Shown here in pieces: positions 55,227 through 64,000 of a stretch of 64,000 nucleotides of DNA (its first letter is position 1; each line of letters opens with the position of its first letter). The translations under genes were made by a program, and so were the position numbers. Source of the stretch: Oscarella lobularis. Lineage: Eukaryota; Porifera; Homoscleromorpha; Homosclerophorida; Oscarellidae. The stretch covers positions 6,313,733-6,377,732 of the forward strand of contig NC_089175.1 of the NCBI RefSeq assembly GCF_947507565.1, given 5' to 3'. The notes beneath the pieces were generated by a model. The model was not told the origin of the DNA, made no database searches, and worked only from the letters and a program-made list of their open reading frames with translations.

Positions 55227-56494
55227 TGCTTTCGGCGAAGTGGTACAGGCGTTGGAATGCTTCTGGTGCATATACATGTATCTGCGGGTTGCGGTTCCGG
55301 CTACGTATTTATCTTCCATGGCGCGTGCATGTATTAGAAGCCAATGGTAAGGATTCTTATCCAACACCTGCATGCAAGAGAGCGACGAATCATTCGCAAG
55401 TTCTTTCTAAACACATGGAGCAGAGGAAAAATCACGCCTATCATCGAGCCGTGCCCAGCAGGCAAGATAATCAGCTTAGAGTGTGGGAGGGGCCACTTCG
55501 CGCGCCAAAACTTTTTACAGCCACGCCCACTCTTTCGTTGCGTTTGTGCGTATTACGAGAAACATTTAGAGAAAAAATTTTAAGCTTAGAGAAACGTCCA
55601 TTCACTGTATTCACTAAGATTTGACTCATTCTCCATCAACGGAGAAAGTAATGTAAATATTATTTAATCTTGGCCCAATTGGGGGGGGGGGGGGGGGGGG
55701 GGGGGCATGTGAGCCGGCCTGTAGTGTGAGGACCCGTTGGACATCAGCGCACAGCGCACGCCACGAGCAAGGCGATGTATGATGATACAGCGGGGTGAGG
55801 CCCCCTCTCAAACAATAGAGAGAGAGAATGAATGCGCCCATTACATGCATCTATGGATGCCTAACTTCCCTGTCCGACCCCGCAGCTGACGCTACGGAAC
55901 TCCCACGCCTTCAATTACGAGCTTAGTGCTTTTGTTCCGCTGTAACAGCTGTCCAGCTTCATATTGAAAAGATCGATCCGCTTTCGAACGTATGCACCCT
56001 GACTTCAAAGCGAGAAACATAATAAATTCCCTGATAAATTCCCCCTTCGGGGAACGGCCCGGACGTAGACGTAGACATAGTTGTGTGCATAACCAACGAA
56101 GCGTCGCTTAGAGGAGGATTTCGGCGACGACGACGGCGTGGGAGCCAACGACGAACGAAAATTGCTGCGTCGGGATGCGCACGAGCGATCGGCGGGCCCG
56201 TTTTCGCGATCCTTCCACCCTGACGTACGTCGCCGAACGCATTTGCCTGGTTTTTTGGGCAACTACGAAACGCGAACTGTTCGAGAACTCGCTCTGAAGT
56301 TAGAGAGAGCCCGTTCAAATGCTGTATTGTATTGGTTCCCCGAATAAATTAGCGTCTCCTCTTGGCTGATTTCGACTCACACGAACCGTTGGATCAGCAA
56401 TGTAGAGTAGATCGGAAATGTTGTACTTGATGGGGCCAGGCCGTCTTAGCTTATTAAAAAATTAATTAATTAGGCTAAGACATGCCTGTGTTCG
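55227..56494. other. Intergenic with poly-G run and first copy of a 400-bp repeat
   Basis: No supported gene. It contains 25 consecutive G at 55681-55705 and repeat copy 1 at about 55950-56340. Overlapping open frames in the repeat occur on both strands and look like composition effects. Confidence 0.5.
55681..55705 (+). repeat. Uninterrupted run of 25 G
   Basis: A homopolymer this long is unusual. It can form quadruplex structures, and its length is unreliable in most sequence data. Confidence 0.9.
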
Positions 56495-58010
56495 CTTACT
56501 TCGCACGTGTCTGGCACCTGACAGTGTGATATGCGACGGCGAGTAGGAGAACACGGAGAAGAACCGCTGAAGGAGCAAAGGGGGAGAGCATTGCTGTGGT
56601 AAATGTTTCTGGTGCATATATTAGCATATGAGCGAGTTCTGGCTCCAGCGACGTATTTTTCTTGGCGCGTGCATGTTTTTAATTAAAAGGGAATGGTAAG
56701 CATTCTTCACAGACGCCTGCATGAATGCAAGAGAGCGACGAATCATTCACCAGTTCTTTCTGGAGGAGAGGAAAAATCACGCCTATCATCGAGTCGTGCC
56801 CGGCAACAAGATAATTTGCATACAGTTGTAAGAGGACCCATTGCATGAACATCGCAGCCTATATGGTACGCTCAGCGTACGTCACGCGCAAGGCGATGTA
56901 TGATACATGTATTAATTAACCAAATGTTTTGATATGGGACCACGGCGTAGTTTGTGCGAGCCCGTATAAAAGCGGGGTGAGGCCCTCTCAAACAATAGAG
57001 AGAGAGAAGGAATGCGCCTATTCTACTGTATGGATGCCTAACTTCCCTGTCACGCGACCCCGCAGCTGACGCTACCAAACTCCCACTCCTTCGAAAGCGG
57101 GACTTTAGAAGCAAAATAATAGAGCTTCAGATTGAAATGCTCGATCCGCTTTCGAACGTAATGCACCCTGACTTCAAAGCGAGAAACTTCCCCTTTCCTT
57201 CGCGGAACGGCCCGGACGTAGACACAGTCGTGCATAACAAAGATGAACGAAGCGTCGCTTAGAGAAGGAAAACGGTCGATTTCGGCGACGACGACGGCGT
57301 GGGAGCCAACGACGAACGAAAACTGCGGCGTCGGTAAGCGCACGAGCGATCGGGGGGCCCGTTTTCGCGACGATATCGAGAAAAAGCGATCCTTCCACCC
57401 TGACGTACGTCGCCGAACGCATTTCCCTCGTTTTTTTGGGCAACTACGAAGCGAGAATTGTTCGAGAATCAGTGCAAAGGCTATGGAAGGCTCGCAAATC
57501 ATAGAAAGAGGAATGCGCATCATGAATGGCATTGAATGCCCCTCCCGACGTGCCCCACGTGCCCCACGTGCCCCTCACGTGTCCCCCACGTAGACTAGAC
57601 CAGGGTCATAGTGTTCCGCAATAAGTTAACAGCTGTCCAGCTTTAGAAAGCGAGACTTTCAGCAAAGTATTAAAGTAAAAACCGCCACTTTTGAAAGTAA
57701 TTCATTCGCCCGACTTCAAAGCCGGGACATCGTTGAACGAACACGTCATTTCAAAGAAAAGAACGAGGCGTTGCGTAAAAGAGGAAAACGGTCGATTTCG
57801 GCAACGACGACGGCCAACGACGAACCCAAATTGCGGCGTCGGTGAGCGTACGAGCGATCGATCCCCCGGGGGCCCGTTTTCGCGACAAAAGAAAGCGATC
57901 CTTCTCGCCGATCACATTCGCCTCGTTTTTTGCGCGACTACGAAGCGCGAATTGATCGTGAACTCGCTCTCAAGCTAGGATAAACCGTGCAAATGCTGCA
58001 ACAGGTACGC
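55950..58010. repeat. Three copies of a roughly 400-bp GC-rich repeat
   Basis: Copies at about 55950-56340, 57130-57480 and 57700-58000 share CTTCAAAGCGAGAAAC or close variants, GGCCCGTTTTCGCGA (56197, 57355, 57870), TTCCACCCTGACGTACGTCG in the first two, and GGGCAACTACGAA. The first two copies also share their left flanks (AGAGAGAGAA...AATGCGCC). Confidence 0.75.
56495..56720 (-). pseudogene. Relic copy of exon 1 start and 5' flank of the Frizzled-CRD/LTD gene
   Basis: The plus-strand blocks CTTCGCACGTGTCTGGC, CAGTGTGAT, GCGACGGCGAGTAGGAG, GGAGAGCATTGCT and the CTTGGCGCGTGCATG flank match 55130-55335 in order. The remainder of the gene is absent here. Confidence 0.75.
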
Positions 58011-58019
58011 TTTGTGTTC

Positions 58020-59270
58020 CGCGAATAAATTATCGTCTTTTTCTTGAGAATTTCGACTCGCACGAACCGTTTGACCGCGCGGGGTTGTTATACTAGCATA
58101 TTAGAGTAGATCTAGTGCGCTTAGTTGAAAATCGGCCAGGTGACGATTTTTAGCATCCCTGAACTATAGCACATGGTTTTTTTGGTCATTTGGGTCATCT
58201 CTCCAATTCTCGATATTTCGTTATGAAAGAGTGGGTATCGGTTGCCTGTTTGATCCTGCAGTACCAAATTTACCTCACGTCTTCAGTTTTTGGCTAATTA
58301 TTGGCGTTTTTTAGTTGCTGATTATATCTATGGATCAATTTGTTTAGGGTAAAGAAGATCATGGATTTCTTCTTATTTTTTTATTTTGGTTTCAGTTCTG
58401 TTCTCTTCCCCAACGCGTCGACCAATCCGACGATATGGACGCAGAAAGAAGAAGATGGAGATGAAGACATTGCCCTGGGGACTTGGGTTAAAGTCTCCCT
58501 CCTTGTGCGCTGGAGGTGAATATGCGCCACCCTCCCTGGCGGCCGGAGGCTAATACGCCGTTCCCCTGTGGACTTGGGTGAAGTCCACTGTGAGGACTGC
58601 AGTCTCAGTCCCACCGCTTGGCCAGGAGGTCAAGCGGCAGCGTAGGACGACGGGAGAAAGAGAAGGAAGAAGAGAGACAGAAATTTTGATTTTTAATTTT
58701 TATTAATCTATAATATTTTGAATAAAAATTTTGCTATTTATTCTACCTCTACAAACCACACGCGAGTGGAGCGCCCTGCAAACGTGCGACGCTCCTAAGC
58801 GCTTACCTTTGCCGTGGAGTTACGTGTAATCGCGTGGGACTCGCGTGGCGTCGATGGGCGCGCGCGCGCTCATGCTCCGATCACGAATAGACATGTAGAC
58901 CGCGCACGCAAGTGGAGCCATACGTCAGACTCGCGCACTTACAGCGATGTAAGACGCGCACGCTTGAGGACGAGTACGCTAAGCTAACCCCCCGTCTCCA
59001 TAATCTGGAGATCGAGAGAAAATAGCATGCAACTATCATGCTACTAAAAAAACATGCTCAAAGTTTTCTTTCTCTTCTTCTTGAGATATATTCTTCCCTT
59101 ATTTCACCTGCACAATTGTGTCAGTGTAAAAAAACAATGACTGAAAACACTTACCTTTCCAAATTGACGTTCCAGCTTAATTTGACTTCTTAGAATCGTA
59201 CTCTAAAAAGAAAAAAGAAATGATAAATTAATAAAATCAAAATTAAGACAAATCAAAATTAAAATTAACA
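58020..59270. other. Intergenic with a GC-rich hairpin-prone segment
   Basis: Bases 58400-58680 are GC-rich with short inverted repeats (GTGGACTTGGGTGAAGTCCAC near 58568, CCGCTTGGCCAGGAGGTCAAGCGG near 58613) and differ from the AT-rich flanks, so they may be an inserted repeat. Bases 58740-58990 are CpG-rich with repeated CGCGCACGC-like words. No gene is supported. Confidence 0.4.
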
Positions 59271-59279
59271 TAAAATCCT

Positions 59280-59470
59280 GCCAATAAAATAAAACCTGTG
59301 AAAAAATAAAAAACCTGCGGAAAAAAACCATAATAAAAAATGAAAACCTGTGGAAAAATAAAAACCTGCGGTAAAAACCTATAATAAAAACCTGTAGAAA
59401 AAAATAGAAACCTGTAAAAAATGAAAACCTGTGGAAAATAAAAACCTGTAAAAAGAAAACCCTACTAAAC
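59280..59470 (+). repeat. AT-rich minisatellite
   Basis: About ten imperfect repeats of an AAAACCTGTGGAAAAAT-like unit of 14-20 bp, with variants CCTGCGG and CCTGTAA. Confidence 0.75.
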
Positions 59471-59729
59471 TACCCTAAAAAGAAAAATAGCCACGTGATT
59501 ATTTAATTAATTAAAAACCTAGATTACCTTATAAATCCATTAACCTAAATACTCCTATATACTAATCAACCTAGATTACCTCAAAATCCACTGAAAAATG
59601 GTCTAAAGCACGTGGCGGCTGCTAGCTAAGCACGTAAGGGGAAAGGAGCTACAAGCCTACTACATAAACCGTCCTACCCTACTAGCAGCCGCCAACTAAA
59701 ACCTTAGTGCAAAGGGAGAGGACCCGTGC

Positions 59730-60020
59730 AAACTAACGTAGTGATGCAAAACGAAGCACGTGAGGGAGGAAGTGCCATTACTGCATTATACCGATTTGTT
59801 GTCCCACTACACTTTCTGCAACGTACACAATTGGGCTTCATGCACTGCAACGACCACCAGCCCTCACTCGCGGACCCCAACCCGCCCTCGATTAGACTTT
59901 TGGAAATCAGACCTAATTGTTAGACTGACGGAAATTTTCTATGCCCGCGAGCGTGGGCAGTGGCCATCGCAGGCAGTCGGCGCCGTGTACGTCAAAGGAA
60001 GCCCCGCCCCTTAAGTGCAC
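59730..60020 (+). repeat. Dispersed repeat, copy 2
   Basis: Matches 22005-22290 in order and orientation, including ACACTTTCTGCAACGTAC, GACGGAAATTTTCT and GCGAGCGTGGGCAGTGG. Confidence 0.6.
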
Positions 60021-60566
60021 GCCTACACCAGTGGGGCCCCATTGGGTGACCTGATCGTCGCGCTGGCGTGGAGTTCTCTCTTTCGTCGGCAAACTAGAGA
60101 AAAAGAAGAAGAAAATGATATAAAACGAAATTCAAGTGCACGCGATGAGGGATCGTCGAAAGGCGAGTGGATTACGCGCGTCGTCACGTCCGTGTCACGT
60201 CGCCGCGCGTCGCGAAAATGTCGTTTGGCGAGTAGAAACAACCACGCGCGGGTTGCTTCGACGCTCTATGCCGCTTTACGCGCCGAGATGGGGAAGATGA
60301 CGCGCCGCGCGGACAAGAAACGTACCATGTTCAGTGCGCTTGGTCGCTTCACCGATTTGCGCCTACAAATTCGAGCTGCCTGCGCTTCACAACAGCGAAG
60401 AAGTCTTCTCAATGAGCGCGCCGAGAGCAGGGCTTCCGAAAACGAGTTCCAAAGAGTGTATGTACAGACAAAGAAACACTTTATTCAGAGTAACCCGGAC
60501 GCTAACACTTCAGCGACCAATGAGAAGAGCGCGTGTGCTCACGTGAAAAATGAGGAGATTAAATAG
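60015..60566 (+). CDS. Unrecognised basic 183-codon open frame
   Basis: Rich in Arg, Lys and Ser, with no domain, signal peptide or membrane segment recognised. It sits in a CpG-rich patch next to a dispersed repeat and may be a 5' exon region of a gene or simply chance. Confidence 0.2.
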   Translation: MHAYTSGAPLGDLIVALAWSSLFRRQTREKEEENDIKRNSSARDEGSSKGEWITRVVTSVSRRRASRKCRLASRNNHARVASTLYAALRAEMGKMTRRADKKRTMFSALGRFTDLRLQIRAACASQQRRSLLNERAESRASENEFQRVYVQTKKHFIQSNPDANTSATNEKSACAHVKNEEIK

Positions 60567-62031
60567 TGTTCATATCACGTGTTAAAAAGGTAAATGTACC
60601 GGTACATATGTATGTGGATAGTGGATACTGTACAAGAGAAAAGAGTCAGTAAAAAAGTTTCAATATCCAGTTTAGTGTACAGAATGGTGATTTGAGCTTT
60701 GTAGTAGTGAGTGAGCACTGAGCTGGCGCCCAAAAAAGCCCCATCAAACGTTGACACATTCCAAATTTGAGATCCAAATCAAACCGGACCGATAATTCCC
60801 GTTGATTGTGTTTAGCCTCGTACGACTTCCTCGCTTGCGCATCTTCGCCAGAAACTCCTCGCAAAAAAACGAAACACGATCCTTCCTAACCCATGAAATC
60901 CGGTTTATCTCCTTTGAGCAGAGCACCGTTTAGCTAAAGAGTGCCCTAAAGGAGACAGCCCTGATGTTATTGACTAACACAGAGGACCTCATAGCCACCG
61001 ACACTCAGTGACACTCTTAGACTTAGACAATCTATCTATTATCACTAACAAATACTCTCACATCAAATACTTTTCTAACATAAGCAGAGGTGGACCTTAG
61101 GACTGCAAGATGCCTTGTGGGGGTTTCTTTTTTTCCTTGGGCCGTGTAGTTCAGACTCTTTGCCTTCGTTACTCGCTGAACAGCCGCTCTCCTTCTGTCG
61201 ACAGGCGATGATGCCCTCATGCTGCCTTTTCGCGCGACTGCAGAAAAGAAACTTTCTTTCTGAAGATCGTAAGTACGGGACGCTACTACTCGATGTCACG
61301 TGATTACATTTCTATACCGTTTTCAAACCCCAAGAAAGCGTCTTCGTTGATGCAACTAACGCAGCAAGTTAAGCGTGCCATAAAGATTGCGCTAGGCACA
61401 TTTTTAGACAATCGAGGCTCCATTAGGGAACAACGCTCGTTTCGAAGCATAACTTCATTCAATTGGCTTCAACGTATCTCAGGTGAGTACGAACGGAGTC
61501 TTCAAAGCAGTGCTATTAGTAGGAGTGGGGCAGAGTCCTTTTGCGAGGTTCGATCCTCATAGTCGACCCTGCCCTTCCCTTTCTTCCACCTAAAGAAGAC
61601 GCTTCAGCTTAGCCCGCGAAGCAGCATTTCTATTGCCAACAGAACGCGCAGGCATCGCGATTCGAGCCTAGAATCCATGAAGGTTAATTAAACCCTTCAT
61701 TACGATAGCAGTGAAGATCGATCCTCCTAGGAAGCGTTCACCTGGAAGGACAAGGTTACATACAGATCTCACACCACCCACTAAAAGCGTGCAGCACTTT
61801 TTGTTGTTGTCATCCATAATCGATTGTTCATTTTCAGTCATCGTTCTTGCGGTTCACGGAAGGGGATGGGGGTAGGGAACGTTATCTCCAATTTTTAACG
61901 GAATAGGTTTTGCTAGCTAATAACACATTTACATGCACAACCTGACCATCGTGTTCTACATGCCCACAACAAATTTTATCTCATCATTAAGCAACAGATA
62001 GGACGAAAAAACACTTTCAGATCAATTTTCT
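60567..62031. other. Intergenic with a copy of the CARD-gene upstream module
   Basis: Bases 61230-61510 repeat the module found upstream of the CARD genes (ATCGAGGCTCCATTAGGGAA, TCGAAGCATAACTTCATTCA, CAGGTGAGTACGAACG). No CARD frame was recognised to its left. Nothing recognised at 61570-62030. Confidence 0.5.
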
Positions 62032-63438
62032 TTACGAACGCTTAACCCAATCAAGTTCCGTAATAGCTGTCTCTGTAGCCTGATTTAGTGGCGCAATGGT
62101 CCCCTTGCCCACAAACCGTATCAACCTCTTCTCCACCATTTCATCTATTGCTTCTTCCATTTCCCTAAAAGGAAGGCTACAGGGTATGTCGTAGAGTTCC
62201 ACTCGATATTTGTTTCGATACAGAGAACGAATGACTTCCTGCTGAAATTTTGTTTTTGGAGTGTCATACGGACTTGGAGGGAACCATGCCGAGATATAAT
62301 GTGGGTTGCCCTCTGTTCTGTACCTTTCTCTTCCAATGAATTTGGATCGAATTTCCTCGTACGAAAGTCCATTGCATTCCTCATTAGCCATTTTAATTAG
62401 ATTTTTTAAAAGGCTGATACGGCCACCAGTGAGCTCGGCGAATGCTTTCTCCGCTGGAACGTTGGTATTTTTCAAATTTTCTTTTAGATAGGTTATTGCT
62501 TTGTCTTTAGCAACGTCTTCAAAGAAGACGACTTTCATCTTCGTCTTGGCACTGCTTTGATTCAAGACTTTTAGAACGACTCCCGACGAATCGACGAAAA
62601 TTAAACGAATATTGTACTTGTCTGCGAATTCTTTCGCTTTCTCTTCTAGCAACAGCAGCATCTGTGTTCCAACGCCTCGATAACGCGAACTGTTGTTAAC
62701 AAGGTAATGAGCGTCGTCAATGACGATTGTGGTGACTCGCGATCGACTTTGTCCTTTTACAGCGAACCGTTGAGCGAAGTCGGGCAGAACGTGAAGGATT
62801 TGCTTTAGAGCGACAAGCCTGTTAGAAGAGAGAGGTCCATAGTTTGGGACTTTTGCGGGTTCTTGAAGTGATAGGTATTTGTGATCGAGAAAAGCCTTGT
62901 TATTCAGATCGAGAGCACCTGCCAAGTTGCTTGGCAAGTCGTCACCGCAACAAGATACACACACTATTCCAGGAACGTTCTCTTTTGCCAGTTCTGTTAT
63001 GGCGCTGTGAATCAAGATCGTCTTTCCCGAGTAGTCAGTACCAGATAGAACGGTAAACGTGCCGTCGGGTGCTTCTTTCAAAAGATTTTTTAATTTTTCT
63101 TTTTCTTCTGTTCGGTCGATCGCGCCGGTTCTAAATCTTGCCGAATGATCGCGCGGATATGAAAACGTCGAATTGAATTTTTCTTGAACTCTTTTTCTGG
63201 CTGAGTACTTATAAGCATAGGCTGAGCCACCCAGAAAAGCCGTGAAAGCAAAGGCGAATGACAGCTTTGATGGACTCGGCAGTCGAAACGACTGTTTTTC
63301 ATGATGTGCGTATTTTTCGGTCTCTAGCACCTTGAGCTTTCGTTCTCGAGTATCTTTTGAAACAACGTTGGTTCTCGTTTTGGTGAACAGTCTCATTCTA
63401 TTCAGAATAGGGAAGCGCCTGTTCAGACAGAATTTCAA
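62032..63438 (-). CDS. Membrane-anchored P-loop NTPase, AAA/ATPase-like, intronless
   Basis: A single 468-aa frame. The first 25 residues are basic and hydroxylated (MKFCLNRRFPILNRMRLFTK), resembling a mitochondrial presequence. A hydrophobic helix follows at about 59-76 (LSFAFAFTAFLGGSAYAYKY). Walker A is GTDYSGKT (133-140), and Walker B is TIVIDDAHYL (about 237-246). An alpha-helical region and a C-terminal winged-helix-like end (EVIRSLYRNK, EEAIDEMVEKRLIRFV) complete it. This order fits the ATPase_2/STAND-like class found singly in eukaryotes and archaea. The substrate is unknown. The absence of introns is unusual in this window. Mitochondrial location is inference. Confidence 0.7.
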   Translation of the reverse strand: MKFCLNRRFPILNRMRLFTKTRTNVVSKDTRERKLKVLETEKYAHHEKQSFRLPSPSKLSFAFAFTAFLGGSAYAYKYSARKRVQEKFNSTFSYPRDHSARFRTGAIDRTEEKEKLKNLLKEAPDGTFTVLSGTDYSGKTILIHSAITELAKENVPGIVCVSCCGDDLPSNLAGALDLNNKAFLDHKYLSLQEPAKVPNYGPLSSNRLVALKQILHVLPDFAQRFAVKGQSRSRVTTIVIDDAHYLVNNSSRYRGVGTQMLLLLEEKAKEFADKYNIRLIFVDSSGVVLKVLNQSSAKTKMKVVFFEDVAKDKAITYLKENLKNTNVPAEKAFAELTGGRISLLKNLIKMANEECNGLSYEEIRSKFIGRERYRTEGNPHYISAWFPPSPYDTPKTKFQQEVIRSLYRNKYRVELYDIPCSLPFREMEEAIDEMVEKRLIRFVGKGTIAPLNQATETAITELDWVKRS

Positions 63439-64000
63439 TTAAATGTTAGCATCGTCGAGTTACTGTACCAGGCTCGAAGAAGCATTGAGCTATTCATGAT
63501 CTGCTTTGGCTTTAGACGTAGTATAGAGTTTTTGCTGCGAATTCAAGCTGCAAAAAGACAGGTATATAGTCAGTTAGAATGTTATCGCCCATACATTGCA
63601 CGCACGTGCTCGTATGCGATGACTAATTATGCCGTCGTTATTGTTCTGCGAAGCGACTACTGTGCAGTACCCTGACGGGAAATAGGCACTGCTTGCACGA
63701 TTTTTACTGCAATAGTCTGCTCTCAACTTTTCCGCGAGCGCCCAAGTAGTGTTTGACAAGGTTTTGTAGTCTAGCTCTCTCTGTTTAGACGCTCTGAGCC
63801 TAGGGTTGCCTGTACTGATGTGTCGACAACTCAATTGCGCTAAAACCTTTTTAATATTCGTCCGGAGTTCTGCTGTAGTCTTTGGACAGTGACAGCGCTC
63901 AGAGAGAGTGAGTCTACTAGTAGATTAGCTGGCGCGGCGCCTATGATGCAATCTATAGCTGGGTCATCTTTACGTCAGTGCGCTGACGTAGTCTCGGGTG
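63439..64000. repeat. Upstream region of the NTPase gene, sharing the CARD-gene outer module
   Basis: GCGAGCGCCCAAGTAGTG (63735), a GTCCGGAGTTCTGCTGTAGTC block (about 63860) and AGAGAGTGAGTCTA (63902) match in order the region 47960-48170 upstream of the truncated CARD gene. No gene seen. Confidence 0.55.

Noticed and set aside
56138-57593. Open frames on both strands in the 400-bp repeats
   Set aside because: They differ between repeat copies and have no domain. Long frames here follow from CpG-rich composition.
61530-61560. GAGGTTCGATCCTC, resembling a tRNA T-arm
   Set aside because: No matching acceptor stem or A box lies 40-60 bp upstream.

Overview
The window looks like nuclear DNA of a marine invertebrate, most likely a sponge and possibly a homoscleromorph. 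This is inference from gene content (fibronectin-III and Ig receptor tyrosine kinases, a ficolin-like lectin, CARD/ZU5/death proteins), very short introns (about 48-75 bp in nearly every gene solved here) and dense packing. No taxonomic marker was found. Exon boundaries were worked out by hand from GT/GC-AG sites and reading phase, and were checked between paralogues where copies exist.

Layout. Bases 1-4291 hold the 3' part of a Ros/insulin-receptor-type tyrosine kinase gene with several frame breaks and a 424-bp hAT-like insertion. An intact RNF180-like RING ligase follows (4681-5851). From about 6.9 to 46.2 kb lies a birth-and-death cluster built from three gene types: FGFR-like receptor tyrosine kinases on the + strand (two complete loci and three single-exon relics); small secreted beta-trefoil-like, possibly FGF-like proteins on the - strand (five genes and four relics); and secreted two-domain Ig-like proteins (three genes and one relic). 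Receptor and ligand-like genes repeatedly occur as convergent tail-to-tail neighbours. The ligand-like genes share a TATA promoter, and their upstream spacers carry a repeated non-coding module. A ficolin-like lectin (29866-30995) and an intronless arylamine N-acetyltransferase (31867-32676) lie inside the cluster.

From 47 kb on: a truncated CARD gene beside a 200-N assembly gap, a complete 3xCARD-ZU5-death-domain gene (48432-51136), a secreted Frizzled-CRD plus lamin-tail-domain gene (about 52872-55226), a repeat-rich 55.6-62 kb stretch, and an intronless membrane-anchored P-loop NTPase gene (62032-63438). The CARD genes and the NTPase gene share upstream sequence modules.

The main candidate for a new system is the repeated convergent receptor/ligand-like pair. 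If the trefoil proteins bind the neighbouring FGFR-like kinases, this is a linked and expanding ligand-receptor locus, and the secreted Ig proteins may be decoys or co-ligands. Binding, and the FGF assignment itself, are inferences from sequence pattern and gene order.
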